DNA of 64,000 nt from Candidatus Heimdallarchaeota archaeon (GTDB taxonomy: Archaea > Asgardarchaeota > Heimdallarchaeia > Heimdallarchaeales > Kariarchaeaceae), in NCBI GenBank assembly GCA_026702845.1, contig JADCLS010000002.1:399432-463431 (forward strand), written 5' to 3'. Positions 17,771 through 27,402 of the stretch are shown in pieces. Position 1 is the stretch's first letter; every line of letters starts with the position of its first letter. A program made the position numbers and the translations under genes. The notes below the pieces were generated by a model. It did no database searches. It saw only the letters and a program-made list of their open reading frames with translations, and was not told the DNA's origin.

Positions 17771-18856
17771 GTGAAAAGAGTGAAAAATCTATTCTGTGCT
17801 GAGTGTGGGAAGCAGGATGTTCCACTGGTAGATAATTTCTGTGAGCAATGTTATTGGAAATATAAATCCATTATTTCAACTAAAAACGCAAGGCTTGAAG
17901 TTCCATACTGCCTCACCTGTCTTGCTGTAAAATTACCCAATGGTTGGTCTAGAGGAAATGAACAAGATGAAGTAACCACTGCGGTTGCATATGGTTTTCT
18001 GAGAAATATTAATACAAACCCTGAAATAGATGTATCTATTAATCAGATAAGTGAACCAACTTGGGTACTACCTAATCCTGAATTTATAGTAACTTATCTA
18101 GGAATCAGCTATGAATTAGAGGATTTCGACCCACATACAGAAGAAATAGATGTAGAATACAAACTAATCGGAGGTATCTGCAAAACTTGTATCAAAAGGA
18201 AAACAGGTAGTCATGATGTAACGGTACAGATTCGAGCTAAAGAAAGAAAATTACATAAGAGTGAAATCGATAAAATTACAAAAATGTTGTTTTCAATGGC
18301 AAATGAATTGTTTGAAGAATCAAATGACTCCTATGTCAGTGATATTATTGAGAATCATGGTGGAATAGACATATATCTTGGTAGCAATGCACTGGCAGAG
18401 GAATTCATTATTTTGATGAAAAAACTTTGGGTTGGCCATTATGAGAAGAATTACAAATTAATCACTGAAGAAAAGGATAATACTCGAGTTTATCGTATTA
18501 CTCATCTTTACCGATTACCTCATGTTAGTGGGGGTGAGTTAGTCATCCATAATAATGAATTGTGTAGAGTGCACTCTATAACTGCAAACTCACTAAAATT
18601 ACAGCTTCTGACCTCATACCAATATGTCTACGTGAGCAATTGGGAAGAAGTACAATTTCCAAATCCACACCCATATACAGTGAAGAAAATTGTTATTTCA
18701 GAAGGGGCTTCTGATTCGTATTTATTCATGGATAGTTCAACCTTTGAAACTATTGAGGTTGGAAAAGGATCATTTTCTGAAGAATTAACTATTGGGGAAG
18801 AATATGAATTTCTATTCTGGGATAACACTTATTATTTAGATCAGGTTAGAAGATAA
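17771..18856 (+). CDS. nmd3: NMD3-like ribosome biogenesis protein
   Basis: A 361-residue Nmd3 homologue. Zinc-binding CxxC pairs are seen at FCAECGK, FCEQCYWK, PYCLTCLA and GICKTCIKRK, followed by the beta-rich domain. In eukaryotes Nmd3 escorts the large ribosomal subunit out of the nucleus and occupies the E and P sites; archaeal forms lack the nuclear export signals. It begins with GTG directly after the DUF424 stop (an in-frame GTG follows three codons later). It overlaps the convergent RPA-like gene by 16 bases. Confidence 0.9.
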   Translation: MKRVKNLFCAECGKQDVPLVDNFCEQCYWKYKSIISTKNARLEVPYCLTCLAVKLPNGWSRGNEQDEVTTAVAYGFLRNINTNPEIDVSINQISEPTWVLPNPEFIVTYLGISYELEDFDPHTEEIDVEYKLIGGICKTCIKRKTGSHDVTVQIRAKERKLHKSEIDKITKMLFSMANELFEESNDSYVSDIIENHGGIDIYLGSNALAEEFIILMKKLWVGHYEKNYKLITEEKDNTRVYRITHLYRLPHVSGGELVIHNNELCRVHSITANSLKLQLLTSYQYVYVSNWEEVQFPNPHPYTVKKIVISEGASDSYLFMDSSTFETIEVGKGSFSEELTIGEEYEFLFWDNTYYLDQVRR

Positions 18857-19554
18857 TAACCTGGTTTTGGATTCAGAACTTTCCCATCCATACCATATTC
18901 CTTTATCAATTCAGTAATTTGATCTTTATTTAACCCAGAACGAGTGATAAGTAATTCAAGTGAATTCTCATCAACATTACTAGAAAAAGAATTTTCAAAT
19001 CGTTGTACTTCAGACAAATCAGATTCCATTTCCATAGATTCCTCACCCTCATAATCAGATTCATATCCAGATTCTGCCTCATCTTGAGGATTTAATCCAT
19101 ATTGATCAACATCTAAAGAAAATAATTTACTTCGTCGATTTATTTCCCAAGAAATATCGTTTTTTACAGCGATTTGATCTGGTATAACATAAAATTCATT
19201 CTCCCATTCCCTTACCTTTCCCAATATATCAATCATATCTCCTACTTTAATATTGTTAACAAGATCGTACTGATTATACATAGAACCATCTTGACGTTTG
19301 AAAGGGCGACTCCATACTTTTATTCGTATAGTATCAGAACCATCATCTATAGTTAAGGCGCTATAATCCTCTTCATTTTCCTCATTTGGTTTATCATATC
19401 TGGCAACACATGTCCCAAATAATCTCACTCTTTTAACAAGCGTTGCATCATCCATTTGGAAGTATTTTTTTCCATCAAATTCAATTATTTTTCCCCGATT
19501 ATAGATATCAATTATTCTCATTAATCTTCCGGGTTCTCTTTTCATAACTCTCAT
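18841..19554 (-). CDS. RPA32-like OB-fold protein
   Basis: A 237-residue protein with one OB fold at about 25-140 (VRLFGTCVARYD, then DDGSDTIRIKVWSRP, then DILGKVREWENEFYVIPD). An acidic linker follows, and a C-terminal winged helix (about 195-237, LITRSGLNKDQITELIKEYG) ends it. This order matches the RPA2/RPA32 subunit of eukaryotic replication protein A and its archaeal relatives. It probably binds single-stranded DNA together with a larger RPA subunit not encoded here. An in-frame ATG three codons downstream is an alternative start. Confidence 0.78.
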   Translation of the reverse strand: MRVMKREPGRLMRIIDIYNRGKIIEFDGKKYFQMDDATLVKRVRLFGTCVARYDKPNEENEEDYSALTIDDGSDTIRIKVWSRPFKRQDGSMYNQYDLVNNIKVGDMIDILGKVREWENEFYVIPDQIAVKNDISWEINRRSKLFSLDVDQYGLNPQDEAESGYESDYEGEESMEMESDLSEVQRFENSFSSNVDENSLELLITRSGLNKDQITELIKEYGMDGKVLNPKPGYYLLT

Positions 19555-19644
19555 TTCTAGTATCTAGTATTTAATTAAATATATATAATTATTATAAGAT
19601 TGAAGCTAACTTTGGATTTTTTAACTAGACAAATGAAGTGAAAT

Positions 19645-21699
19645 TTATTGAATTAAATCACGAAGCTCGCTCAGTGAGCGATTCACAATAGATTCTTGTT
19701 TATCAGTTTCTAAGGTATATTCTCGCATCATCTTTTGATAAATATCCTTCTTGATTTGTTTTTTGGTGTATGAATTCCTTGCACTAGCGACATTTGATCT
19801 AATATCAGATATTTTCTGGCTGGAGATCATTATCTTAGAAACTAATCTCTCATATTTGGGTCCTACTCTACTCAAATTAGCAAGAGCTTCCTCCAATACC
19901 GGTTTATTATCCCTGATTCGTTTGTTAATCGACTTAATGGTACTGGTGTAATCCTTCTTCGATATTTTATTCTTTCGTCTTTTTGCACCTAGATCTGCAA
20001 TTGTCTTATAAGCATCAGATTCCTCTGTAAATGCTCGAAGGAATGCTTCAATTTCATCGACAGGAAGTTTTTCTCGTTCGACTTCAATAGCTTTACTCTG
20101 CTTAATATTGATCTTTGTACTCACAAAGAGGAGGAGTAGGAGAAAGATAAGACCTATCATAAAGGTGAAGATATACTGGAAATGACCAACACCGTTGTAC
20201 TCATAATAAATGGTAAACTGATTATTATCAACATATGTCGCATTTACAATATCAAAGGTAAGTTCAACATGTTTGAAGTAACTCAATGGACTTCTAGAAA
20301 CCTCAGTATATGCGGTCACAAGAGATTTAGAACATTCACTCACAAATGAATGACTTTGGAAATTAGCTCCTGCTGGGAGCTCATAGGTAGTACTCATATG
20401 ATAAGCGGTTGTATTAAAAATTGAGAAGAGTGTTGTATTGAGTGCATATGTATTATCTTGAACTGAAATGACATCGCTTGCATTCATACGATATTCTACA
20501 TTGAATGTATATTCCTCACCCCCATATATACCATTTCTGAAATTAATTTCCAATAATGTTCTTCCGGAATAAAAGGTAGTAATGGGTGATAGATCACCTT
20601 TATCTAAAACACCAATGTTTAATCGACCTTGACTATCATACAAACCAGTTACTTTTGCCAGATCTGTAACTTGGAAGGTGAAACCTAGAATTTGGAAATT
20701 TGTTTCCCACGTATTTTCCAAACGAGGAGCACCTGTATGAAGCATTGTAAAGGATTCTGTTACATAAACAAAACCCCAAGGATCAACTTTCAGATGTCGA
20801 TCCAATTTACTAAACACAAAGGATGATACTGCAGTATTATCGGAAGTTTCAGCATCAGTACCAGTAATATCTGAATCAAATATTACAGTAGTATAATCAT
20901 AATCCTCTATCAATCCTTGTAAGGGATCAAATTGTGATCTGCTGATATTAATCCACTCTAATACATTCTGTAACCGTAAAATCGGAAATTCATCATTATT
21001 CGCCTCAATTTTATTCATTAAATCCTTTTTAAAAGTATCCTGAGCTGTCTCAATTTTTATACCCACAAGATTTTGATCAATTTCTAGATTATTATAAATT
21101 GGAATAAGTGGTGAAACAAAAGTACCTCTTTGGATCTCATCCACACCCTTAAAATGAATTGCATCAAGCGTCTCTAATTTCGCATATATGTGAACATCTT
21201 TGCTTGAATTGGCTAAAGTTCCATTCTCCGAAATTTTGAAGTTATAGATTGTTGCTTCCTCACCAACATATTTGGAATATGTTTTCATGTACTTAGGTGT
21301 CTGTAATCCTACATTTGAAGTTCCTTGTTTAGAATAAAAAGTAGCTTTGACCACATTTTTGTCAAAAACACTAGGAATAGTAAAATTGAATGAATCAATA
21401 AAGGTTTCATTTCCATAAATTTTAAGGGTTAATTGATCTTCTAAAACAACTCTTGCGGTCGATGTAATGGTAACATTTCTCACTGTATCTGATATAGATG
21501 CATTGAATTCCCTAAGTACTGGATTGTAAATTGTCTCTGTCGATAAATCAGATCCAATTGGTCCAGTAAGTTCATTTTGCATTCCTGAGGTGCTATTCAC
21601 AGCTACCGCAAAAACCATGATGAATATGAAGATTGTTGATAATAGTATATTATTTGTTTTCAAGAAATAAACCCTCGAATTTATTAAGTGCATTTCCAC
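19645..21699 (-). CDS. Ribophorin I (OST1) homologue, oligosaccharyltransferase subunit
   Basis: A 684-residue type I membrane protein. A hydrophobic segment at about 14-36 acts as signal or anchor. A large extracytoplasmic beta-rich region with many N-glycosylation sequons follows, then one transmembrane helix at about 507-530 and a about 150-residue basic coiled-coil tail. Shared features with human ribophorin I include the DPWGFVYVTE...LHTGAPRL stretch (WGNIAVEE...KHTGA in human) and the tail segment KKQIKKDIYQKMMREY (GKLKKDTYIENEK in human). Ribophorin I is an accessory subunit of eukaryotic OST, and Asgard homologues have been reported. No STT3 gene is in the window. The assignment rests on remembered sequence, without alignment. 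Confidence 0.8.
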   Translation of the reverse strand: MEMHLINSRVYFLKTNNILLSTIFIFIMVFAVAVNSTSGMQNELTGPIGSDLSTETIYNPVLREFNASISDTVRNVTITSTARVVLEDQLTLKIYGNETFIDSFNFTIPSVFDKNVVKATFYSKQGTSNVGLQTPKYMKTYSKYVGEEATIYNFKISENGTLANSSKDVHIYAKLETLDAIHFKGVDEIQRGTFVSPLIPIYNNLEIDQNLVGIKIETAQDTFKKDLMNKIEANNDEFPILRLQNVLEWINISRSQFDPLQGLIEDYDYTTVIFDSDITGTDAETSDNTAVSSFVFSKLDRHLKVDPWGFVYVTESFTMLHTGAPRLENTWETNFQILGFTFQVTDLAKVTGLYDSQGRLNIGVLDKGDLSPITTFYSGRTLLEINFRNGIYGGEEYTFNVEYRMNASDVISVQDNTYALNTTLFSIFNTTAYHMSTTYELPAGANFQSHSFVSECSKSLVTAYTEVSRSPLSYFKHVELTFDIVNATYVDNNQFTIYYEYNGVGHFQYIFTFMIGLIFLLLLLFVSTKINIKQSKAIEVEREKLPVDEIEAFLRAFTEESDAYKTIADLGAKRRKNKISKKDYTSTIKSINKRIRDNKPVLEEALANLSRVGPKYERLVSKIMISSQKISDIRSNVASARNSYTKKQIKKDIYQKMMREYTLETDKQESIVNRSLSELRDLIQ

Positions 21700-21789
21700 G
21701 ACCGTTGAAGTATTTATAGTTCTTTCGAGATAGCGCGCGATAAATTGAAAATATTCAAATTTATTCTAAAAGATATACTCGATTGGAAA

Positions 21790-22374
21790 TTAATTAATTT
21801 TCTTCATCGGAGATACCTCGATAGACAGGGATTCATGACAATGTGCACAAGTTACATCGTAGAAACCCGTATCGGTTGTATCTAATAATTTTCTAGCACA
21901 TTTACAAACCCATGCTCGAATCCTTCCTGGGTTACCCATCACAAGAGCAAATTTTGGGATATATCTGCTTGCGGGTATCAGTGATCCTGCAGCGATAAAT
22001 GAATAATCATCAAGTTTGGAACCACAGACAATTGTTGAATTTGATCCTATAGACACATGATCTCCAATCACTGTTTTTGTTATCTCCCAATCATAGCCAA
22101 TTCTAGGATAGAGATCATTTGTAAACACAACATGAGGGCCTACGAACACATTCCTCCCTATACTTACTCCCTGATATACTGAAACTAGATTTTGAACCTT
22201 AGAATTATCACCTATGGCTACATTTGAATCAATATATACACCTTTTCCAATAATAACATTCTCTCCTAATACAGCAGTAGAACGAATATGTGCAAAATGC
22301 CAGACATAACTCCCTTTTCCAATTTTTGCACCTTCTTCAACAATAGCTGTTGGATGTATATATACGTTGTCCAT
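21790..22374 (-). CDS. Hexapeptide-repeat acyltransferase with C-terminal zinc-ribbon-like tail
   Basis: A 194-residue left-handed beta-helix transferase. Hexapeptide repeats (IGKGVYIDSNVAIGDNS and onward) cover about residues 1-140, with the catalytic-type histidine region VWHFAHI. It resembles the WbpD/WlbB family of UDP-aminosugar N-acetyltransferases. The last about 40 residues add CKC...CAHCHES, four cysteines that look like a small zinc-binding module. It is probably involved in nucleotide-sugar synthesis for surface glycans, fitting the neighbouring oligosaccharyltransferase subunit gene. The substrate is not determinable. Confidence 0.8.
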   Translation of the reverse strand: MDNVYIHPTAIVEEGAKIGKGSYVWHFAHIRSTAVLGENVIIGKGVYIDSNVAIGDNSKVQNLVSVYQGVSIGRNVFVGPHVVFTNDLYPRIGYDWEITKTVIGDHVSIGSNSTIVCGSKLDDYSFIAAGSLIPASRYIPKFALVMGNPGRIRAWVCKCARKLLDTTDTGFYDVTCAHCHESLSIEVSPMKKIN

Positions 22375-22579
22375 AGTATCTTTGCCATAGATTAGATAAT
22401 ATTCTTATTGATTTATTCAATGAAAAAGTAATAAATATTCAAAGAAAAATCGAATTGGTTTGAAATTCATTTCGAATTACCTGTACTAAACTCTTTTAAA
22501 CAATTAATCTCAATACTGCTATGGGTATTGTCTCGATTTTGATCTTTTAAACCAGATCGAGCGAAATCTATGGAGAATA

Positions 22580-23803
22580 ATGATGAATACTGTTCATTTT
22601 GTGCACACATCCGATTGGCACCTAGGATTCATGCAATATTATCTTGAAGAAAGATTTGATGATTTTTATCAAGCAGCTAAATCCGTAATAGAAAAAATTC
22701 TGGAACTTAAACCTCAATTTATTCTGCATACTGGAGATTTATTTCATCATCAAACACCGTCACCTGGAGCAATCAGGCAGGCAGTAAGCATATTATCAAT
22801 GGTCAAGGAGAAAAACATTCCTTTTTATATGATAAAGGGAAATCATGATGCAAAATCATCAAGGTCATTACAGAAAGGTGGAAATGTGATTTCCCTCCTA
22901 GATGATCTTGGTTTAGTTACCTTTATCGAGGATCGAAAAATAGAGATAAATGAATATGTTGAAATCTACGGAATAGGATATCAAACTGGATCATTATCTA
23001 AATATTCAATGGAAAATTTACTTGATCAAGATCCCCCATCAAATGATAAATTCTCAATATTAGCTATGCACGTATACATTCAAGGACAGTTCATCCCTCA
23101 AGTGCAACTCGAGTTAGATGATTTTGAAGGTAATAATGTAAATTACATAGGAGTGGGACATTATCACATCCCTTGGAAAAAACCTGAGGTGGCAATTTAT
23201 GTCCCAGGAAGTTCAGAAACAACCTCAACCAATGATTGGAGAAGAAATGATTGTGAACAGGATATTGTATTATACTCCTCATTCTATGAAATTAAAAATT
23301 TACCAAATAATGAAATCGATGTTAAAACGCATAAGATTCCAGTTAGGCCGAAAATCCGATTAACTCTTGTTAGCAAGGCCCAATCAATAGCTGAATTAGA
23401 AGAAGAGATACATAATTCAGTAAGGAAAAAGAAAGAATACATTAAGCAGAAGGGATTATATGCTGATAAGGTGATTCTAAAATTAGAGGTAAAAACGCAA
23501 TTAACTATCGATGAACTTTCACTGTTGGATTTACAGAAATTGGAGAATGAATTAGAAATTTTGCATCTACTACATGACATCTCAGGAAAAGAGAATTATA
23601 CTCAATTGGAAATTGAAACGGTAATAAATCACCATCTGAAAGCATTTATTCAGGAAATTATCGGCAACGATGATGACAATAAGTATATGCATCTTATCGA
23701 TGATTTGGTTAGAGATTATGGAAATAAAAAAATCAGAGAAATAAATGAACCTGAGCTCAACGACTATATTACCATATTAGATCAGAATGCAAAGGAGGAA
23801 TGA
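22580..23803 (+). CDS. mre11: DNA double-strand break repair nuclease Mre11
   Basis: A 407-residue Mre11 with the phosphodiesterase metal sites in order: TSDWHLG, HTGDLFHH, KGNHDA, AMHVYI and GVGHYH. The C-terminal third contains the capping and Rad50-binding helices. A GGAG sequence 7-8 bases before the ATG supports the start; a second ATG immediately follows. It overlaps the possible upstream rad50 ATG by 4 bases. The HerA and NurA genes that often accompany it in archaea are not present. Confidence 0.95.
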   Translation: MMNTVHFVHTSDWHLGFMQYYLEERFDDFYQAAKSVIEKILELKPQFILHTGDLFHHQTPSPGAIRQAVSILSMVKEKNIPFYMIKGNHDAKSSRSLQKGGNVISLLDDLGLVTFIEDRKIEINEYVEIYGIGYQTGSLSKYSMENLLDQDPPSNDKFSILAMHVYIQGQFIPQVQLELDDFEGNNVNYIGVGHYHIPWKKPEVAIYVPGSSETTSTNDWRRNDCEQDIVLYSSFYEIKNLPNNEIDVKTHKIPVRPKIRLTLVSKAQSIAELEEEIHNSVRKKKEYIKQKGLYADKVILKLEVKTQLTIDELSLLDLQKLENELEILHLLHDISGKENYTQLEIETVINHHLKAFIQEIIGNDDDNKYMHLIDDLVRDYGNKKIREINEPELNDYITILDQNAKEE

Positions 23804-23805
23804 TA

Positions 23806-26598
23806 ATGAGTAGATTATTAATTGAAAAAATATTATTGAGAAATATCAGGTGTTATGAGCATTTAGAAATCGAATTCAAGAAAGGAACAAATGTGATAAC
23901 AGGTCAAAATGGTGCCGGGAAATCAACTATCTTGCTATCAATTGGTTTTGCTCTTTTCGGTACTAAATATCTTACTGAATCATCGATTGATCAATATCAA
24001 ATGGTAACTTGGGGAGAAGTGGAAGGAGAAATTCAACTTACATTCTCATATAATGATAAGAAATATCTAAGTAAATATATTATCTCTCATAAAACTGGGA
24101 AAACTAGTTGGAGGGTCAGAGATGAGACACTCAGACGTTATGTTACTAAAAATATCACCGAGTCTAGAGAGTATATCCAGAAAATTTTAGAGCAAATGGT
24201 AGATGCGACAATTTTTAAAAATGCATTATGTGCAGCGCAAGGAGAATTATCAGTCCTTTTAGATGCAGATAGAAAAGTGAGAATCGAACAATTAAATAAA
24301 ATTCTAGGATTGAGCAATTATGATACAGCATATTATAATTTGAATAAATTACATAAAATGTTAGTAAATAAGCAGGAAGAAACTACTGTAAAACTCAATT
24401 TATTGCAAAGAGATTTTGTGGATCCATTGGTAATAAAGGAACAAATTGAGGAGAAGAAAAGTGAATATGATACAATTCTAGTGAAAATTGAGGAGCTATC
24501 AATTTCATCTAGTGACTTAAAGAAAAAAATTGAATACATGGATAAGGAGAGGATGGAACTGGTTAGATTGACCAATCTTCTGGAAACTACCAGTCAACAA
24601 TTTTCCAAAAATCAACAAGATCAAAGAGAAATAAATGAGAAATTACATTTGGCATTCAAGGATATGAATAAGGAGAAAGAGTCCCATAAGGGTAGTCGTA
24701 AACTAGCCACTAAACTAGAAAGTGATCTTGATACAATTCGAGAGGAATTAGATGAAATTAAATTAAAAATTAATAATTTCAATTCACTTTATTCTCAACT
24801 TCAACAAGTTAAAAAAGAGAATGAGAAAGAAATACAATATCATGATCAACTCAAGGTGAAATTGGAAAATATTATGCTTGATGAAGATCTTATCTCTAAA
24901 ATTTCAAAACTTGAGGAGAGTATCCATCAAGATGAATTAAAGCTGAATACTATTAAAAACCAGATTGAAACAAATATAGTGAAAATAAAAAATACAGAAT
25001 CCAATAGGCTCAACAAGAATAATGAAATCTCAGCTCAATCGAGTATTCTTAAGAAAGAATTTGGACTAGAATTTCATGAATTACAAAATCAGATAGTTGA
25101 AATAGAAAGAAAAATTTCAAATAAAATGGACGTTGAAAATGAAAAAGAACAACTAATAAATGATTTACATACGAATATTGGAAGATTAAATGCAAGAATT
25201 GAACTATCCCTCGGAACCATACAATTACTGGAGAAAGCAGATGAGAGTTCAATTTGTCCCACATGTTTACGGAAATTTGAAGAAAATAATCAATGTAACT
25301 TAGTTACAAAACATACTGCATTGATTTCAGAATTTAGATCTGAATTAGCCAATCTGAGAAATAAAAAGCACGGATTGGATGAAGATCTGAATCAATTGAA
25401 AAGCGAATTAAATACTATGAATAAACAATTGCAACAAATGAATTATTACATACAACAGATACCAGAAAGAGAAAAGAAATTTGAGGAAATACGATTATTG
25501 GATCAAGAGTTAATAAAATTACATACTGAAGAAACACAACTCATGGATGAACTAGATAAATCAAATCAGGGGTTGTTACCTCTTAAGAAAGATGAATTAA
25601 AGAAACTGAAGGAAGAACACAAACAACTGACATCTTTAAGAGAACAAATCAAGATATCAGAAGGTAAAATTTCGAATAATTCATCCAGAATTAAGAACTT
25701 AATCGTCCAAACAAAGGATGTAGACATAGAAATTAGTACTGAGTTGAAAAACCAATTAGAGGAGAGAAATTTAACAATTGGCTCACAATTATCTATACTG
25801 AACAAAAAGATCCTACCATTTTATGATAACCTATCTAATCTGATTGATGAAAATATTAGACTAGGAGAAGAAATATCATCTATTCAGATCAACATGCAAT
25901 CAAAGCAAGGCAAAATTGATGAGGAAGAATTATTCAAGCTTAAGGAGAAAAGCAATGAGAATGCCATTCAATTAGGTTCATTAAATGAAAAAGCAAGCAA
26001 TATAAGGAATAATGAGATTCCAGAGCTTGAAAAACAATTAGAGAAATGCCAGGAAACACTAGATTTGATAAATGAAATGCGAGATAGTAATACTCAATTA
26101 ATGTCTGTGATACCTATATCAGGTAAAGTAAAGGATTTGATTGCTCAATTACCCACAAATATTATGGCTAAAATCACCGAGGTTGTCTCGCTACATATTA
26201 CGTCAATAATGAAGCGTTTGTTACCTAATCGTGGCTTTGACAAGATAATATTCTCAGAAGAAGGTGAATTAGAGGTATACAATAAAGGGCAGTTAATTAA
26301 TCGAAATTCAATTTCTGGTGGAGAGAAAACTGTATTAGGAGTTGCTTTGCGTATTGCTCTTGCAGAATTTGTAGCTCCTATGAAACTACTCATACTTGAT
26401 GAACCAACCAATCATCTTGATTCTAACCGTATCAATGAGTTTATTGAAATTGTTGACAGAGATGAATTGTTCAATTTTGATGCAGGGCAACTCATTATTG
26501 TGACACATAGAGACGAATTCAATAGAAATGCAAGCAGAACAATTAAGTTGGAGATTAACAAAGACAATAGACGAGATATAATTATTAATCAATCTTAA
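23806..26598 (+). CDS. rad50: DNA double-strand break repair ATPase Rad50
   Basis: A 930-residue SMC-like ATPase. Walker A GQNGAGKST lies near residue 40. Two long coiled-coil arms surround the zinc hook SSICPTCLRKF at about 485. The signature SGGEKTVLGVALRIALAE and Walker B LLILDEPTNHLD lie near the C-terminus. A GGAGG at 23794-23798 has ideal spacing to the ATG at 23806 rather than the one at 23800. It forms the MR complex with Mre11. The stop TAA is shared through a TTAA with the convergent GTPase gene. Confidence 0.96.
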   Translation: MSRLLIEKILLRNIRCYEHLEIEFKKGTNVITGQNGAGKSTILLSIGFALFGTKYLTESSIDQYQMVTWGEVEGEIQLTFSYNDKKYLSKYIISHKTGKTSWRVRDETLRRYVTKNITESREYIQKILEQMVDATIFKNALCAAQGELSVLLDADRKVRIEQLNKILGLSNYDTAYYNLNKLHKMLVNKQEETTVKLNLLQRDFVDPLVIKEQIEEKKSEYDTILVKIEELSISSSDLKKKIEYMDKERMELVRLTNLLETTSQQFSKNQQDQREINEKLHLAFKDMNKEKESHKGSRKLATKLESDLDTIREELDEIKLKINNFNSLYSQLQQVKKENEKEIQYHDQLKVKLENIMLDEDLISKISKLEESIHQDELKLNTIKNQIETNIVKIKNTESNRLNKNNEISAQSSILKKEFGLEFHELQNQIVEIERKISNKMDVENEKEQLINDLHTNIGRLNARIELSLGTIQLLEKADESSICPTCLRKFEENNQCNLVTKHTALISEFRSELANLRNKKHGLDEDLNQLKSELNTMNKQLQQMNYYIQQIPEREKKFEEIRLLDQELIKLHTEETQLMDELDKSNQGLLPLKKDELKKLKEEHKQLTSLREQIKISEGKISNNSSRIKNLIVQTKDVDIEISTELKNQLEERNLTIGSQLSILNKKILPFYDNLSNLIDENIRLGEEISSIQINMQSKQGKIDEEELFKLKEKSNENAIQLGSLNEKASNIRNNEIPELEKQLEKCQETLDLINEMRDSNTQLMSVIPISGKVKDLIAQLPTNIMAKITEVVSLHITSIMKRLLPNRGFDKIIFSEEGELEVYNKGQLINRNSISGGEKTVLGVALRIALAEFVAPMKLLILDEPTNHLDSNRINEFIEIVDRDELFNFDAGQLIIVTHRDEFNRNASRTIKLEINKDNRRDIIINQS

Positions 26599-27146
26599 CT
26601 ATCATCTTGCATTTGGAGAAAAGTATCAATTTCAGTTAATAAAGCATCAAAAATGGTTTCTATGTTTTGTCCAGTGGCTGCAGATGTTTCAATATATTTT
26701 ACATCAAGGTTAGACCAATCAGCTAGCACATTGGCATATTTCTGACCTTCATGAGGGGTTACATGATCAGCACCATCTTGACGGAGATCAGTTTTATTTG
26801 CAACTAGTATCATAGGTAGATGTTTTCCAATTTTTGCGGTGATCTCATTAATCCAAGAAGCCACAGAAATGAAGGTTTGAGGTCGAGTAATATCATAAAC
26901 AAGAATTATCCCCTGTGCTCCTTTATAGTAACCATCTCGAACGGATTTGTACATCGGTTGACCTGCAAGATCCCATATTTGGAGTGCATTATTTCCTATT
27001 CTCTTTATGGTGAAATCTGCGCCTATAGTAACCATATAGTTGGCGTTGAATCCTTTACCCATATATCGATACCTAATACTAGTTTTGCCTACGGCAGGAT
27101 CACCAACAAGCACTACTTTACGAACAACCGACCGCGTAGGAGACAT
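26595..27146 (-). CDS. Ras/Rab-like small GTPase
   Basis: A 183-residue single-domain GTPase. G1 is GDPAVGKTS (15-23), the switch I threonine lies in VTIGADF, G3 is WDLAGQ (58-63), G4 is NKTD (117-120) and G5 is ETSA (153-156). Catalytic Gln63 is kept. The C-terminus ends in an acidic stretch with no cysteine, so prenylation as in eukaryotic Rabs is unlikely. Such Rab/Ras/Arf-like GTPases are greatly expanded in Asgard archaea. It has its own transcription unit, with 256 bases of noncoding sequence upstream up to the divergent 776-residue gene. Confidence 0.94.
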   Translation of the reverse strand: MSPTRSVVRKVVLVGDPAVGKTSIRYRYMGKGFNANYMVTIGADFTIKRIGNNALQIWDLAGQPMYKSVRDGYYKGAQGIILVYDITRPQTFISVASWINEITAKIGKHLPMILVANKTDLRQDGADHVTPHEGQKYANVLADWSNLDVKYIETSAATGQNIETIFDALLTEIDTFLQMQDDS

Positions 27147-27402
27147 AAATCCTCAATGTTACGACAGTTTTGTTATTATTAAAATTAGTTGTCTTATGTA
27201 ATAATTTTGTATTAAATATGGAGGAATCCAATCTACAGATTTTGATATCTATCAAACGACCAATTTCATTGATACTATTTAACTTGTATCTGAGATCCAC
27301 TTAATATGCAATTTGAAGAAAATATCGCCAATAATATTATTTTAACACCTTTAATTCACTTGTAGTGAAAAAATCTAAAATATAAAATAAATGAGATAAA
27401 AC

